Below are positions 7,999 through 18,393 of a stretch of 64,000 bases of DNA, in pieces. Both the position numbers and the translations under genes were made by a program. Source of the DNA: JAKALD01 sp963817785 (GTDB lineage Bacteria; Pseudomonadota; Gammaproteobacteria; Burkholderiales; SG8-39); the NCBI GenBank assembly GCA_963817785.1, contig CAWFPL010000008.1:1550001-1614000 (forward strand). Reading direction: 5' to 3'. The notes below the pieces were generated by a model. The model searched no databases. It saw only the letters and a list, made by a program, of their open reading frames with translations, and had not been told where the DNA came from. Every line of letters starts with the position of its first letter. Within the stretch, counting starts at the first letter, position 1.

Positions 7999-9015
7999 CT
8001 ACCCCCTCGCGCCCGGCGCGAGCTCCCACTCGAATTCGTAGGGATGCGCCATGAGCCGGGTGATCACCTCGTCGACGTCCGCGTTGTGAACCAGGATCTG
8101 GTCGAGCGCCTGGGTGATCGGCATGTCGATTCCCAGGCGCCGCCCCAGGGTCGCGGCCGCCTCGACCGAGCAGAAGCCCTCGGTGACGACCTTGCGCTCG
8201 CCGAGGATATCGTGCCACTTCTGGCCCTGTCCGATGGCCATGCCGAGCGAGGTATTGCGCGAATGCCCGGCATTGCAGGTGAGCGTCAGGTCCCCGACGC
8301 CGGACAGTCCGAGGAAGGTTCGCAGCTTCGCGCCCTTGGCCATGCCGAGGTGCGCCATCTCCGCCAGGCCGCGAGTGATCAGGGTGGCGCGCGCGCCCTC
8401 GCCGAGCTTCTTGCCGTCCGCGATGCCGCAGGCGATCGCGAACACGTTCTTCATCGCGCCGCCGAGCGCCGCGCCGACGACGTCCGCCGACAGGTAGGTG
8501 CGAAAGCGCGGCGTCCCGATCGCACGCACCAGCCGCTCGCCCACGGCCAGATCGGCACAGGCCACGGTGACGCCGGTGGGCAGGTCCGCCGCGATCTCCT
8601 TGGCGAACGAGGGCCCGGAGAGCACGCCGACGGTCGCCTCGGGCAGCGTCTCGGCGATCACCTCCGACATCAGCGCGCAGCTCGTGCGCTCGATGCCCTT
8701 GGCGCAGCTCACCACGGGGGTCCCGCTGCGCACGAGCGGCCGCATCTGCTCGGCGACGCTGCGCAGGTATTGCGCCGGCACTGCGAGCAGGATGAATTCG
8801 GCCCCCGCGACGGCGTCGGCGAGATCGCCGGTCGCGTGGATCCCGGGCACGAGCGGGATCCCGGGAAGGAATACGGCGTTGACTGCGTCGCGGTTGACCG
8901 CCGCGACCACTTCCGGTTCGCGCGCCCAGAGCACCGTGTCGTGCCCGGAGCGCCGGATCACGCTCGCCATCGCGGTGCCGAAGGCCCCGCCGCCCACCAC
9001 TGCCACCCGCGCCAT
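7999..9015 (-). CDS. gpsA: NAD(P)-dependent glycerol-3-phosphate dehydrogenase
   Basis: Interconverts sn-glycerol 3-phosphate and dihydroxyacetone phosphate; normally the source of G3P for phospholipids. The 338-aa protein has the N-terminal dinucleotide motif GGGAFGTA, the catalytic-region signature GGAMKNVFAIACGIADG and the GLSGVGDLTLTC motif. A good ribosome-binding site (AAAGGAGAG) precedes the ATG at 9015. Its place between a ugp-type permease gene (26 bp away) and ugpQ is unusual: gpsA in proteobacteria is more often beside secB. Here it could return imported G3P to glycolysis or balance G3P for lipid synthesis. Confidence 0.95.
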   Translation of the reverse strand: MARVAVVGGGAFGTAMASVIRRSGHDTVLWAREPEVVAAVNRDAVNAVFLPGIPLVPGIHATGDLADAVAGAEFILLAVPAQYLRSVAEQMRPLVRSGTPVVSCAKGIERTSCALMSEVIAETLPEATVGVLSGPSFAKEIAADLPTGVTVACADLAVGERLVRAIGTPRFRTYLSADVVGAALGGAMKNVFAIACGIADGKKLGEGARATLITRGLAEMAHLGMAKGAKLRTFLGLSGVGDLTLTCNAGHSRNTSLGMAIGQGQKWHDILGERKVVTEGFCSVEAAATLGRRLGIDMPITQALDQILVHNADVDEVITRLMAHPYEFEWELAPGARG

Positions 9016-9041
9016 CACGCTCTCCTTTCGCCTCGTACGAC

Positions 9042-9869
9042 CTATTTCTGCGTTTGCATCGCGATCCCCTCCGCGAAGCTCTTGCGAAACGCCATCAGCA
9101 CCAGCAGCGGCGGCAGCATCGCGACGATGGTTCCTGCCATGATGACGTTCCACGCCGGAGCGATCTGATCCGTGGCGATCAGCATCTTGATGCCGATCTG
9201 CACGACCCGCATGTCCTCGGTGTTGGTCACGATCAGGGGCCACAGGTACTGGCTCCACATGAAGATGAACTCGATGACGAACAGCGCGGCGATGTTGGTG
9301 CGCGACAGGGGAACCAGGATCTGGAGGAAGTAGCGCATGGGGCCCGCGCCGTCCACGCGCGCCGCGTCCGGAAGGTCGCGCGGCACGGTCAGGAAAAACT
9401 GCCGGAACAGCAGGATCCCGGTGGTGCTGGCGAAGAACGGGAACATCAGCGCCGAGTACGAATTGATCCAGTGGAAGTCCGCCATCATCTGGTAGGTGGG
9501 CAGGATGCGCACCGGCAGCGGCAGCATTTGCGTGATCATGGTCATCGGGAACAGCAGCGCGCGGCCGTGGAACCTGAAATGGGTGTAGGCGAACGCGGCC
9601 ATCAGCGACAGTACGATCTTCACCACCGCCGCGCCCACCGAGATCACCGTGGTGACGAAGAACAGGCGCCCCATGTGGACACGGTTCCAAGCCTCGACCA
9701 GGTTGCTCCACAGCTCGGTGCCGGGAACAAGGCGGGGGGGATAGATGTAGGCCTGCTGGAACGTGAGGGTGCTCACGATCACGGCGTAGACCACCGGGAA
9801 GGTGATGACCAGGACGATCACGATCAGCGCGGCATGGGTTGCGCTTGCCTTCCACAGTCTGGGCGCCAT
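9042..9869 (-). CDS. ABC permease, UgpE/MalG type (paralogous set 1)
   Basis: Inner-membrane permease of a carbohydrate/phosphoglycerol ABC importer, 275 aa with about six hydrophobic segments. The cytoplasmic EAA loop is present as DAARVDGAGPMRYF followed by LVPLSRTNIAALFVI. It resembles the other UgpE in this window (EAARMDGAGPMRFF). The ATG at 9869 has GGGAG 9 nt upstream; the frame stays open further but that part has no similarity. It belongs to the unit B-A-E-gpsA-ugpQ, which has no ATPase gene of its own. Confidence 0.88.
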   Translation of the reverse strand: MAPRLWKASATHAALIVIVLVITFPVVYAVIVSTLTFQQAYIYPPRLVPGTELWSNLVEAWNRVHMGRLFFVTTVISVGAAVVKIVLSLMAAFAYTHFRFHGRALLFPMTMITQMLPLPVRILPTYQMMADFHWINSYSALMFPFFASTTGILLFRQFFLTVPRDLPDAARVDGAGPMRYFLQILVPLSRTNIAALFVIEFIFMWSQYLWPLIVTNTEDMRVVQIGIKMLIATDQIAPAWNVIMAGTIVAMLPPLLVLMAFRKSFAEGIAMQTQK

Positions 9870-9895
9870 CTCAAACTCCCGAGACTTCGGCCGGC

Positions 9896-10801
9896 CTAGC
9901 GCGCATAGATCGCCCTGCGCGTGGCGAAGCGCAGCTGGATGATCGCCGCCACCGAGATGACCACAAAGATGACGCACGATTCGGCGGATGCCGCTCCGGC
10001 GTCGAGATACAGGAACGCATCCCGGTAGAGCTTGTAGATCAGGATGTTGGTCGCGTCCCCCGGCCCCCCGTGCGTCATGATGTCGATCAGCCCGAAGACC
10101 TGGAAGAAGGCGTAGATCATGTTGACGAACAGCAGGAACGTCGTCGTCGGAGACAGCATGGGAAAAGTGATGTCCCAGAATGTCCGCCACGGGCTCGCGC
10201 CGTCCACGCGCGCGGCGTCGATGAACTCCTCCGGGATATTCTGCAGCCCGGCGAGAAAGAACACGATGTTGTAGCCGAGCATGTTCCAGGTCGCGGCGAT
10301 GGATACGACCAGCAGCGCGAGCGAGCCGTTCATCATCCAGTTGATGAGATAGCCGCCGGAGAGCTTGGCCACGACGAATGGCACGATCCCGGTCGCCGGC
10401 GCGAACATCAAGGCCCAGATCGCCCCCGCCACCGCCGGCGAGAGCGCGTAGGTCCAGATGAGCGCGACTTGATAGAAGCCCCGCCCCCTGATCTTCTGGT
10501 TCAGGAGATGGGCGACCCCGAGCGAGAAGGCCAGCCCGATTCCCATCACGAAGCCCGCGAACAGCAGCGTAGCCAGCGCGCTGTTGCGAAAGTCGGACGA
10601 CTCGAACACGCGCGCATAGTTGCGCAGCCCGACATACACCGTCTTCGTGCCGAAGGCGGTAGATGCGAAAAACGACGCCTGTACGCTCTGCAGGAAGGGA
10701 ACGACCAGGAAAACGACGATCACCGCGACCGACGGCAAGATCAGCACGTACGGCAGCAGAGGGTGTCCCGGGAACCGTTCCTCGTAGACAACGTTCGCCA
10801 T
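9896..10801 (-). CDS. ABC permease, UgpA/MalF type (paralogous set 1)
   Basis: Partner permease of 301 aa with about six membrane segments and the EAA loop DAARVDGASPWRTFWDITFPMLSP. It is clearly related to, but more divergent from, enterobacterial UgpA than the second copy at 14332-15222, which suggests a separate or broader substrate. It sits 62 bp downstream of the binding-protein gene and 26 bp upstream of the UgpE-like gene on the same strand. Confidence 0.88.
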   Translation of the reverse strand: MANVVYEERFPGHPLLPYVLILPSVAVIVVFLVVPFLQSVQASFFASTAFGTKTVYVGLRNYARVFESSDFRNSALATLLFAGFVMGIGLAFSLGVAHLLNQKIRGRGFYQVALIWTYALSPAVAGAIWALMFAPATGIVPFVVAKLSGGYLINWMMNGSLALLVVSIAATWNMLGYNIVFFLAGLQNIPEEFIDAARVDGASPWRTFWDITFPMLSPTTTFLLFVNMIYAFFQVFGLIDIMTHGGPGDATNILIYKLYRDAFLYLDAGAASAESCVIFVVISVAAIIQLRFATRRAIYAR

Positions 10802-10863
10802 CGGCGCTGCTGAGCGGGAATCCCGGCGGGGACGCAGGCGCTTGCCGTCCCCGCGCGAGCCCG

Positions 10864-12180
10864 CTAGCGGTTCAGTTGCGCGTAGTCAGAGAGCAGCCGA
10901 TCGGCCTTGCGCGCCGCTTCGTCGAGAGCGGCCTTGGGCGAGAGCTGGCCCGCAACCGACTTCTCGATCGCGGTGCGCTCGAACTCGCGGATCTGCACGA
11001 ATGGCCCGAGGCGAACCCCGGTCGCGGCGGCCGTGTCGCGCCGCCCGGACAGGATCTCCAGGAACGCGGTGAGGTAGTTCTGGTCCTTGCTGAACCAGCC
11101 TTCGCCGAGGAGCTCCTGCACCGCCGAATTGACGCTCGGGAAGTAACCGGTTCCCTTGTGCCACTCCACCGCGACCTTCGGCTGCGCCAGATACTGGAAG
11201 AACGCCCACACCGCGCGCAGCTGTTCCTTGGTCTGGCCCTTGGTGACCCACAGGCTCGCGCCGCCGATGACCGAGTTGCCCCGCGGATAGCCTTCGAAGC
11301 GCGGCAGGAAGCCGGTCCCGACCCGGAACTTCGAGGCCTGCTCGATCCCCGCCAGCGAGGAGGTCGACTGGATCAGCATCGCGATCTGCCCGGCCTGGAA
11401 GGCCGCGTTGGCCGAATACTCCGGCCCGCCGTAAATGAAGACGTTCTCCTTGGCCAGCCGCGCCCACGTGCCGACGACCTTCACCCCGAAGTCGCTGTTG
11501 AAGAGCACCTTCGTGGCCAGGCCGCTGCGACCGTTGTCGTTATTGGCGAAGAGCTGGTTGTGGAACGCAAACATCTGCTCGAGGGTCCAGTCCGGCCAGC
11601 CGAACGAGAGCACGTGCTTGACCGCGCCGCTCGCCAGCAGCTTCTTGCCGTCGGCCTCGAGCTCGTCCCAGGTCATCGGCGGACGGTCCGGGTCGAGCCC
11701 CGCCTTGGCGAACAGGTCCTTGTTGTAGTAGAGAATCTCGCTCGAGGAATTGAACGGCATCGACCACAGGTGCCCGCCGGACTCGTAATAGTTCGTAATT
11801 GGGATCACGTACTGCGCCCAGTCCCACTTCTCCCCGAGCATTTCGGGGATCTGGTACACGGGAACGACCGCTCCGCTGGACAGCATGGTCTGGGTCCCGA
11901 CCTCGTAGGACTGCACCATGCTGGGCGCCGTGTGCGACCGGTACGCCGAGATGTACTTCGTCAAGGTCTCTTCGTAACTTCCCGTGTAGAGCGCTTTCAG
12001 GTCGATATCGGGATGCGCGGCGTTGAAGTCCTTGACGATTGCATCGACGACCTTGCCGTTCGAGCCGCTCATCGCGTGCCACCAGGTGATCTCGGTCTTC
12101 TGTGCCAGGGCGGCCTGCGGCACCAGGCACACGCCAAGGACGCAAGTCAGCCCGATCATCAGCCATCTTCGGTTTTTCAT
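10864..12180 (-). CDS. ABC substrate-binding protein, UgpB-like (set 1)
   Basis: Periplasmic binding protein of 438 aa, the same length as E. coli UgpB. It starts with a clear signal peptide (MKNRRW, hydrophobic core, AALAQ cleavage region) and continues with ITWWHAMSG, SYEVGTQTML, MPFNSSSEILYYNKD, VIGGASLWV and WHKGTGYFP, all recognisable UgpB landmarks. It is the most diverged of the two full-system binding proteins, so a related glycerophosphodiester or sugar phosphate is possible. AAGGAGA precedes the ATG at 12180. An FNR-type promoter lies about 110-150 bp upstream. Confidence 0.88.
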   Translation of the reverse strand: MKNRRWLMIGLTCVLGVCLVPQAALAQKTEITWWHAMSGSNGKVVDAIVKDFNAAHPDIDLKALYTGSYEETLTKYISAYRSHTAPSMVQSYEVGTQTMLSSGAVVPVYQIPEMLGEKWDWAQYVIPITNYYESGGHLWSMPFNSSSEILYYNKDLFAKAGLDPDRPPMTWDELEADGKKLLASGAVKHVLSFGWPDWTLEQMFAFHNQLFANNDNGRSGLATKVLFNSDFGVKVVGTWARLAKENVFIYGGPEYSANAAFQAGQIAMLIQSTSSLAGIEQASKFRVGTGFLPRFEGYPRGNSVIGGASLWVTKGQTKEQLRAVWAFFQYLAQPKVAVEWHKGTGYFPSVNSAVQELLGEGWFSKDQNYLTAFLEILSGRRDTAAATGVRLGPFVQIREFERTAIEKSVAGQLSPKAALDEAARKADRLLSDYAQLNR

Positions 12181-12293
12181 TGCAGTCTCCTTGATCCATC
12201 CGCACGCCCGCGAACACGCGAGCGCCCGGAGCGCGACGGATTGAAGGGTAAAAGACGTCGACCGCCCCGATTCCCGTACGATCGACCGGGCTA

Positions 12294-12334
12294 TTGATAG
12301 CGCAATCCGGAAGGATCCTTTTGACCTGGGTCAA
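12294..12334 (-). promoter_or_regulatory. FNR/ANR-type box with class II promoter geometry, set-1 ugp unit
   Basis: The palindrome TTGACCTGGGTCAA (12321-12334) fits the ANR/FNR consensus form TTGAC-N4-GTCAA. On the minus strand a -10-like TATCAA occupies 12299-12294. The distance from box centre to the -10 is 28.5 bp, placing the box at about -41.5 from the predicted start near 12287. The same geometry is found before the second ugp unit. Confidence 0.65.
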
Positions 12335-12400
12335 GCCGTGCGCGCGAAGGCGCCGGCGGCGCCGGTGCCCGGCGCGGGAGATCCGTGCCGGCAGCGCGGC

Positions 12401-13483
<1,083 letters not shown>

Positions 13484-14332
13484 CTACTTTTCCTGTTCGA
13501 TCAAGCCCTTCACGAACCACTTCTCCATCAGGATCACGACCAGCGCCGGCGGCAGCATCGCCAGCATCGCGGTGGCCATGACCAGATTCCAGTCCACCGC
13601 CGCATCCCCGCCCGGAATCATGCGCTTGATGGCAATCACCACCGTGTACATGTTCTCCTGGGTGGTAATGAGCAGCGGCCACAGGTACTGGTTCCAGCCG
13701 TAGATGAACAGAATCACGAACAGCGCCGCGATGTTGGTGCGCGACAAAGGCAGCACCACGTCCCAGAAGAAGCGCATCGGCCCGGCGCCATCCATGCGCG
13801 CCGCTTCCATGAGCGAGTCCGGAATGGTGAGAAAGAATTGCCGGAACAGGAAGGTGGCGGTCGCCGAGGCGATCAGCGGCAGCGTAAGGCCGGCGTAGGT
13901 GTTGACCATGTGCAGGTCGGAGACCACCTGGTAGGTGGGAAAGATGCGTACCTCGACCGGCAGCATCAGGGTAATGAAGATCATCCAGAAAAAGAACATC
14001 CGCAGCGGGAAACGGAAGTACACGATCGCGTACGCGGACAGGATCGAGATGACGATCTTGCCGATCGAGATCGACAGCGCCATGATGAGGCTGTTCAGCA
14101 TCATGCGGCTCACCGGGGCGGTGCTCGCGCCCGCGACGCCGTGCCTGAGCACCGTGACGTAGTTTTGCCACAAATGACCGCCGGGCAGCAGCGGCAGCGG
14201 CACCTCGCGCATGCGCTCCGCGGTGTGCGTCGAGGCGACCAGCGTGAACCACACCGGAAACAGGATCGCGAGGACGCCCGCGATCAGCACCGCGTGGCAG
14301 AGCAGATTCAGCGCGCGCCGGTTCTCGACCAT
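13484..14332 (-). CDS. ugpE: sn-Glycerol-3-phosphate ABC permease
   Basis: 282 aa (E. coli UgpE is 281), about six membrane segments, EAA loop EAARMDGAGPMRFF then LPLSRTNIAALFVILFIYGWNQYLWP. The N-terminus MVENR and the segment LMLPVEVRIFPTYQV closely follow UgpE. The start ATG at 14330-14332 overlaps the ugpA stop by one base (TGATG), indicating translational coupling, and its stop abuts the ugpC start. It is part of the canonical ugpBAEC unit. Confidence 0.93.
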   Translation of the reverse strand: MVENRRALNLLCHAVLIAGVLAILFPVWFTLVASTHTAERMREVPLPLLPGGHLWQNYVTVLRHGVAGASTAPVSRMMLNSLIMALSISIGKIVISILSAYAIVYFRFPLRMFFFWMIFITLMLPVEVRIFPTYQVVSDLHMVNTYAGLTLPLIASATATFLFRQFFLTIPDSLMEAARMDGAGPMRFFWDVVLPLSRTNIAALFVILFIYGWNQYLWPLLITTQENMYTVVIAIKRMIPGGDAAVDWNLVMATAMLAMLPPALVVILMEKWFVKGLIEQEK

Positions 14333-15222
14333 CAGTACTGCACCCGGCGCTCGATGTAACGGAACTGGACCACGGTGAGCGCGATCACGATCGCCAGCAG
14401 CACCACCGACTGCGCGGCCGAGCCGCCGATGTCGAGCCCCTCGAAGCCGTCCCGGTAGACCTTGTAGACCAGGATCTGCGTCGCCTGCATCGGCCCGCCC
14501 TGGGTCGCGGCATCGATCACGCCGAAGGTGCTGAAGAAGGCGTAGGTCACGTTGACCACCAGCAGGAAGAACGAGGTCGGCGAAAGCAGCGGAAACACGA
14601 TGGTCGCGAAGCGCTTGATCGGCCCGGCGCCGTCGATCGCAGCCGCCTCGATGAGCGAGCGGGGAATCGACTGCAGACCGGCAAGAAAGAACAGGAAGTT
14701 GTAGCTGATCTGCCCCCAGGTCGCGGCCACCACCACCAGGGTCAGCGCCTGGCCGCTGTTCAGCAGGTAGTTCCAGTCGTAGCCGAACCACCTCCTGAGC
14801 GCGTAGGTGACGAGGCCGACGGAGGGATTGAAAATGAACGCCCAGAGCACCGCGGCGACCGCGGGCGCCACGGCGTAGGGCCAGATGAGCAGCGTCTGAT
14901 ATTTCTTGCCGCCGCGCAGGACGTAATCGCAGCAGGCGGCGAGCAGCAGCCCGATGCCGATGCCGGAGGCGGCGACCAGAACGCTGAATTCCGCAGTCAC
15001 CCCGAACGAGGCGAGGTAACGCGGATCCGTGAACAGATGCCTGAAGTTGTCGAACCAGACGAAGCGGACGCTGGTGCCGAAGGCGTTCTGCTCAAGCATC
15101 GACTGCCACATCGCCTGCTCCGCCGGCCACATGAAGAACACCAGCGTGATCGCGAGCTGCGGCGCGACCAGCAGGTACGGCAGCCAGCCGGTCGGAAAAT
15201 AGGTGCGCTTCTCAGCGGCCAC
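14332..15222 (-). CDS. ugpA: sn-Glycerol-3-phosphate ABC permease
   Basis: 296 aa (family ~295), about six membrane segments and the EAA loop EAAAIDGAGPIKRF, nearly identical in pattern to E. coli UgpA. The GVIDAATQGGPMQATQILVYKVYRDGF and SAAQSVVLL segments are also characteristic. It is separated from ugpB by a hairpin (15231-15252) and overlaps ugpE by one base. Confidence 0.93.
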   Translation of the reverse strand: MAAEKRTYFPTGWLPYLLVAPQLAITLVFFMWPAEQAMWQSMLEQNAFGTSVRFVWFDNFRHLFTDPRYLASFGVTAEFSVLVAASGIGIGLLLAACCDYVLRGGKKYQTLLIWPYAVAPAVAAVLWAFIFNPSVGLVTYALRRWFGYDWNYLLNSGQALTLVVVAATWGQISYNFLFFLAGLQSIPRSLIEAAAIDGAGPIKRFATIVFPLLSPTSFFLLVVNVTYAFFSTFGVIDAATQGGPMQATQILVYKVYRDGFEGLDIGGSAAQSVVLLAIVIALTVVQFRYIERRVQY

Positions 15223-15230
15223 AAACGAAA

Positions 15231-15252
15231 GACGGCCCCTTGCGGGGCCGTC
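15231..15252 (-). terminator. Intercistronic hairpin between ugpB and ugpA
   Basis: GACGGCCCC and GGGGCCGTC form a perfect 9-bp stem with a 4-nt loop. On the minus (coding) strand it is followed by TTTCGTTTGT. It probably works as a partial terminator or mRNA stabiliser that keeps binding-protein expression above that of the permeases. Confidence 0.7.
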
Positions 15253-15297
15253 CCATTGCTGACATGGGTGCGAACAAGCGCCCTCGTGCTTGCGTCC

Positions 15298-16605
15298 CTA
15301 TCGGTTTTCGCGCTGGAACTTGCGCAGCAGCACGTCGCCGCGCTGCACTGCTTCGTCGAGCGCGGCCTTGGCCGACTTCTTGCCGGTCCACACGGCTTCG
15401 AGCTCCTCGTCCTCGATATCCCGGATCTGCGGCAGATAGCCCAGCCGCACGCCCTTCGATACCTTGGTCGGGTTCCTCTCCAGCAGCTGCTTGATCGCAA
15501 CGTCGGTGCCCGGATTCTTGTCGTAGTAGCCTTCCTGCTTGGTCAGCTCGTACGCCGCCTTGGTGATCGGCACGTAGCCGGTGTTCTGGTGCCAGCGCGC
15601 CTGGATCTTGGGCGAGGACAGGAACTCGAAGAACTTGGCGATCCCCTGGTCATGCGCCTTCGACTTGCCCGTGAACACCCACAGGCTCGCGCCGCCGATG
15701 ATCGTATTCTGCGGCGCCCCGGCCGCATCGGCGTCATAAGGCAATTGCGACACGCCGAGGTCGAACTTGGCGTTGGCCTTGATGTTGGCGTAGGCGGCCG
15801 AAGACGACGTGAGCATGGCGCAGTCGCCGGCATAGAACTTGGCTTCCGGCTCGGTAGTACGCCCCGCATACGTGAAGCGGCCGTCCTTCGCCATCTGCCC
15901 GAGCAGCGCGATGTGATTCACCATGGTGGGATTGTTGAAGGTCAGTTTCGCCCCCAGGCCGCCGAAGCCGTTGTCGAGGGTCGCGTACTGCACGTTGTCC
16001 CAGGCGCTCATGGTCTCGAGCTGCACCCAGACCTCCCAGCCCGTGGTGAACGCGCACGACGCGGCGCCAGTGGCCTTGATCTTCGCCGCATCGATCGCGA
16101 CATCGTCCCAGGTCTTCGGCGGATCGTTCGGGTTGATCCCCGCCTTCTTGAAAGCGTCCTTGTTGTAAAAGAAAACCGGCGTCGAGCTGTTGAACGGCAT
16201 CGAGATCAGGCGACCATGCTCGTCGCTGTAGTAGCTCGCCACCGCCGGCATGTAGGCGCTCATGTCGAGCTTGTGACCCGTTTCCTGCATGAGCTTGTAC
16301 ACCGGCAGGACCGCGCCCTTCGCGCCCATCATGGTCGCCGTGCCTACCTCGAACACCTGCAGGATGTCCGGGGCGTTGCCGGCCCGGTACGCGGCGATCC
16401 CCGAAGACATCGTATCGGCGTAACCGCCCTTGTAAACCGGCACGACCTTGTACTCGGACTGCGACGCGTTGAAGTCGTTGGCGATCAAATTGACCTGGTC
16501 GCCCAGCTTGCCGGTCATCGCGTTCCACCACTGGATCTCGGTCACCGCGTAGACCGGTGACGCCGAAGCGAGGCCTAGCAGGACCGCAATTAGCTTGTTG
16601 CGCAT
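15298..16605 (-). CDS. ugpB: sn-Glycerol-3-phosphate-binding protein
   Basis: Periplasmic receptor, 435 aa, signal peptide ending ASPVYA. It has the UgpB landmarks EVGTATMM, SMPFNSSTPVFFYNKDAFKKAG, IIGGASLWVF, WHQNTGYVPITKAAY and VRLGYLPQIRDI. Of the three related proteins in the window this one is closest to E. coli UgpB. It is the first gene of ugpB-A-E-C. An FNR-type box and -10 lie in the gap upstream (16785-16825). Confidence 0.94.
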   Translation of the reverse strand: MRNKLIAVLLGLASASPVYAVTEIQWWNAMTGKLGDQVNLIANDFNASQSEYKVVPVYKGGYADTMSSGIAAYRAGNAPDILQVFEVGTATMMGAKGAVLPVYKLMQETGHKLDMSAYMPAVASYYSDEHGRLISMPFNSSTPVFFYNKDAFKKAGINPNDPPKTWDDVAIDAAKIKATGAASCAFTTGWEVWVQLETMSAWDNVQYATLDNGFGGLGAKLTFNNPTMVNHIALLGQMAKDGRFTYAGRTTEPEAKFYAGDCAMLTSSSAAYANIKANAKFDLGVSQLPYDADAAGAPQNTIIGGASLWVFTGKSKAHDQGIAKFFEFLSSPKIQARWHQNTGYVPITKAAYELTKQEGYYDKNPGTDVAIKQLLERNPTKVSKGVRLGYLPQIRDIEDEELEAVWTGKKSAKAALDEAVQRGDVLLRKFQRENR

Positions 16606-16784
16606 TGGATTCTCCCTTTGCTCATCAGGTTGTGGAACCCGCCGCGGCTCCTTGATTGCTTCGCCGCCGGCTCCGGAGCTGTAAGTTAGCCGTCGAAAGT
16701 TACGCCCTTGCTATGCCCTCGTCCAGACTGGTTCCGCGCCCCCGGGGCGCCGCACGAAGCACAGCCCTTCCAAGCATTGCGCCA

Positions 16785-16825
16785 TTAGTAATCTCCCGGG
16801 GGATGGGGGTCTTGATTTGGATCAA
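16785..16825 (-). promoter_or_regulatory. FNR box with class II promoter geometry, ugpBAEC
   Basis: TTGATTTGGATCAA at 16812-16825 is a perfect TTGAT-N4-ATCAA FNR site. The minus-strand -10-like element TACTAA is at 16790-16785. Box centre to -10 is 28.5 bp, giving a box at about -41.5 from a predicted start near 16778, i.e. the class II activator position. The mRNA leader would be about 170 nt. Confidence 0.7.
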
Positions 16826-16893
16826 TCCGGTGCCTTTCCGGTCGGGCCCGGTGCGCGCCACCGCCGTCCGATGCCGCGCGGCCGGCAGGCCGC

Positions 16894-18234
16894 TCAGTGC
16901 TCGGCCAGCTTCAGCCCGCGCCGCGCCGGGTGGTGCCCGCTGTGGGCCAGCATGAAAGCATGCAGCAGGACGTTACCGCGCTTCACGGCCGCGTCGAGCG
17001 CGTCCATCGGCGTCTTCTTGTCCGCCCACACCGCCTCGAGCTCCTGGTCGATGACGAGTCGGATCGCGCGCAACGGCCCCAGGCGGATGCCGCGCGACTC
17101 CGGGGTCGGGTTCTTCAGCAGCTGGCGAACCGCGATCTGCTCGCCCGGAAAACGCTCGTAGAAACCGTCCCGCTCGCTCAGCTGATACGCAGCGCGCGTC
17201 ACCGGGAGGTACCCGGTCTGCTGGTGCCACTGCGCCTGCACGCGCGGCTGCAGCAGGTACGCCAGAAACTTCGCCACCCCGCGGTCATCCCTGCTGCTCT
17301 TGCCGGACATGACCCACAGCGCGCCGCCGCGCACCAGCGTGTTCTGGGGCGCACCGCTCATGTCGTCGTAGTACGGGAACTGGGCGACGCCGAGGTCGAA
17401 CTTGGCCGCGCGCTTGAGCCGCAGGATGCTCGAGGAGGAGGACGTCAGCACCGCGCAACCGCCGTCCGCGAACCGCGCCTCGGCCTCGTCGCCGCGCCCC
17501 GAATAGCTGAAGTAGCCGGACTTGGCGAACGACTCGAGCATCGCAATGTGGCGCATCATGAGCCGGGTATTGAAGTCGAGCCGGGCGCCGAGCCCATGAA
17601 AGCCGTTGTCCAGCGTGGCGAACGGCCGGTTGTTCCAGGCGGTCACGTTCTCGAGCTCCACCCACGACGGCCAGGCGGTGGTGTACGCGCACTTCACCCC
17701 CGAGTCGACGATCGCCCCCAGCGTCTTCATCATCTGGTACCAGGTCTGCGGCGGCCGGTCAGGGTCGAGGCCCGCCTTGCGAAAGGCGTCCCGGTTGTAG
17801 AACATGACTGGCGTCGAGGTATCGAACGGCAGCGCGAGCAGGCGCCCGCGCGCATCCAGGAAGGGGCTCGCCACGGCCGGCAGGAACGCGCGCGCATCGA
17901 GCCGCTCGCGCGCCGCCCGCATCACTTCCCATAGCGGCCGCACCGCGCCCCGCTCGGCCAGCAGGCTGCCGGTGTCGACATCGTCGACCTGCACCAGGTC
18001 CGGCGCGCGACGAGCGCGCTGCGCCGCCAGCGCGGCGCCTAGCGCTGCGCCGTCCGCTCCCTTGTAGACCGCAACGACGCGGTAGGCCTTCTGCGCCGCG
18101 TTGAACTGCTGCACCAGTGCCGCCAGCTCGTCGCCGCGCGCACCGCTCATCTCGTGCCAGAGTTGGATCTCGGTCGCCGCACGCGCCGCGCCGGCGGCGC
18201 ATGCGAGTACGAGTGCGAACAGAATGGAGCGCAT
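16894..18234 (-). CDS. Orphan UgpB-like substrate-binding protein (set 3)
   Basis: 446 aa with a signal peptide (MRSILFALVLACAAG, cleavage after ARA). The overall plan of UgpB is kept: IQLWHEMSG, LPFDTSTPVMFYNRDAF, WHQQTGYLPVTRAAYQ, GIRLGPLRAIR. Several ligand-region landmarks are changed: EVGTATM is replaced by DVDTGSL, FNSST by FDTST, and IGGASLWV by VRGGALWV. Its specificity may differ or be relaxed. Strong AGGAGG precedes the ATG at 18234; an upstream in-frame start is less likely because it would bury the signal peptide. No permease genes follow directly; a 6-bp-stem hairpin (16878-16893) abuts the stop codon. Confidence 0.85.
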   Translation of the reverse strand: MRSILFALVLACAAGAARAATEIQLWHEMSGARGDELAALVQQFNAAQKAYRVVAVYKGADGAALGAALAAQRARRAPDLVQVDDVDTGSLLAERGAVRPLWEVMRAARERLDARAFLPAVASPFLDARGRLLALPFDTSTPVMFYNRDAFRKAGLDPDRPPQTWYQMMKTLGAIVDSGVKCAYTTAWPSWVELENVTAWNNRPFATLDNGFHGLGARLDFNTRLMMRHIAMLESFAKSGYFSYSGRGDEAEARFADGGCAVLTSSSSSILRLKRAAKFDLGVAQFPYYDDMSGAPQNTLVRGGALWVMSGKSSRDDRGVAKFLAYLLQPRVQAQWHQQTGYLPVTRAAYQLSERDGFYERFPGEQIAVRQLLKNPTPESRGIRLGPLRAIRLVIDQELEAVWADKKTPMDALDAAVKRGNVLLHAFMLAHSGHHPARRGLKLAEH

Positions 18235-18393
18235 TCGCCCTCCTGGTGGCTGTCTCGGTCGAGTGCTCGATCGGGGCGCAGAGTATAGCGAAAGAACCCG
18301 GCGCGGTGCGGGCCTCGATCTTGCTTGATCGGCGCGCATGGCCGCAGACTACGGACAACCACTATCATTTCCACTCACCGTCCCTACGCCGCC

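Noticed and set aside
18317..18332. Third FNR-like site before the orphan ugpB-like gene
   Set aside because: CGATC-N6-GATCG has the wrong half-site and spacing for an FNR box.
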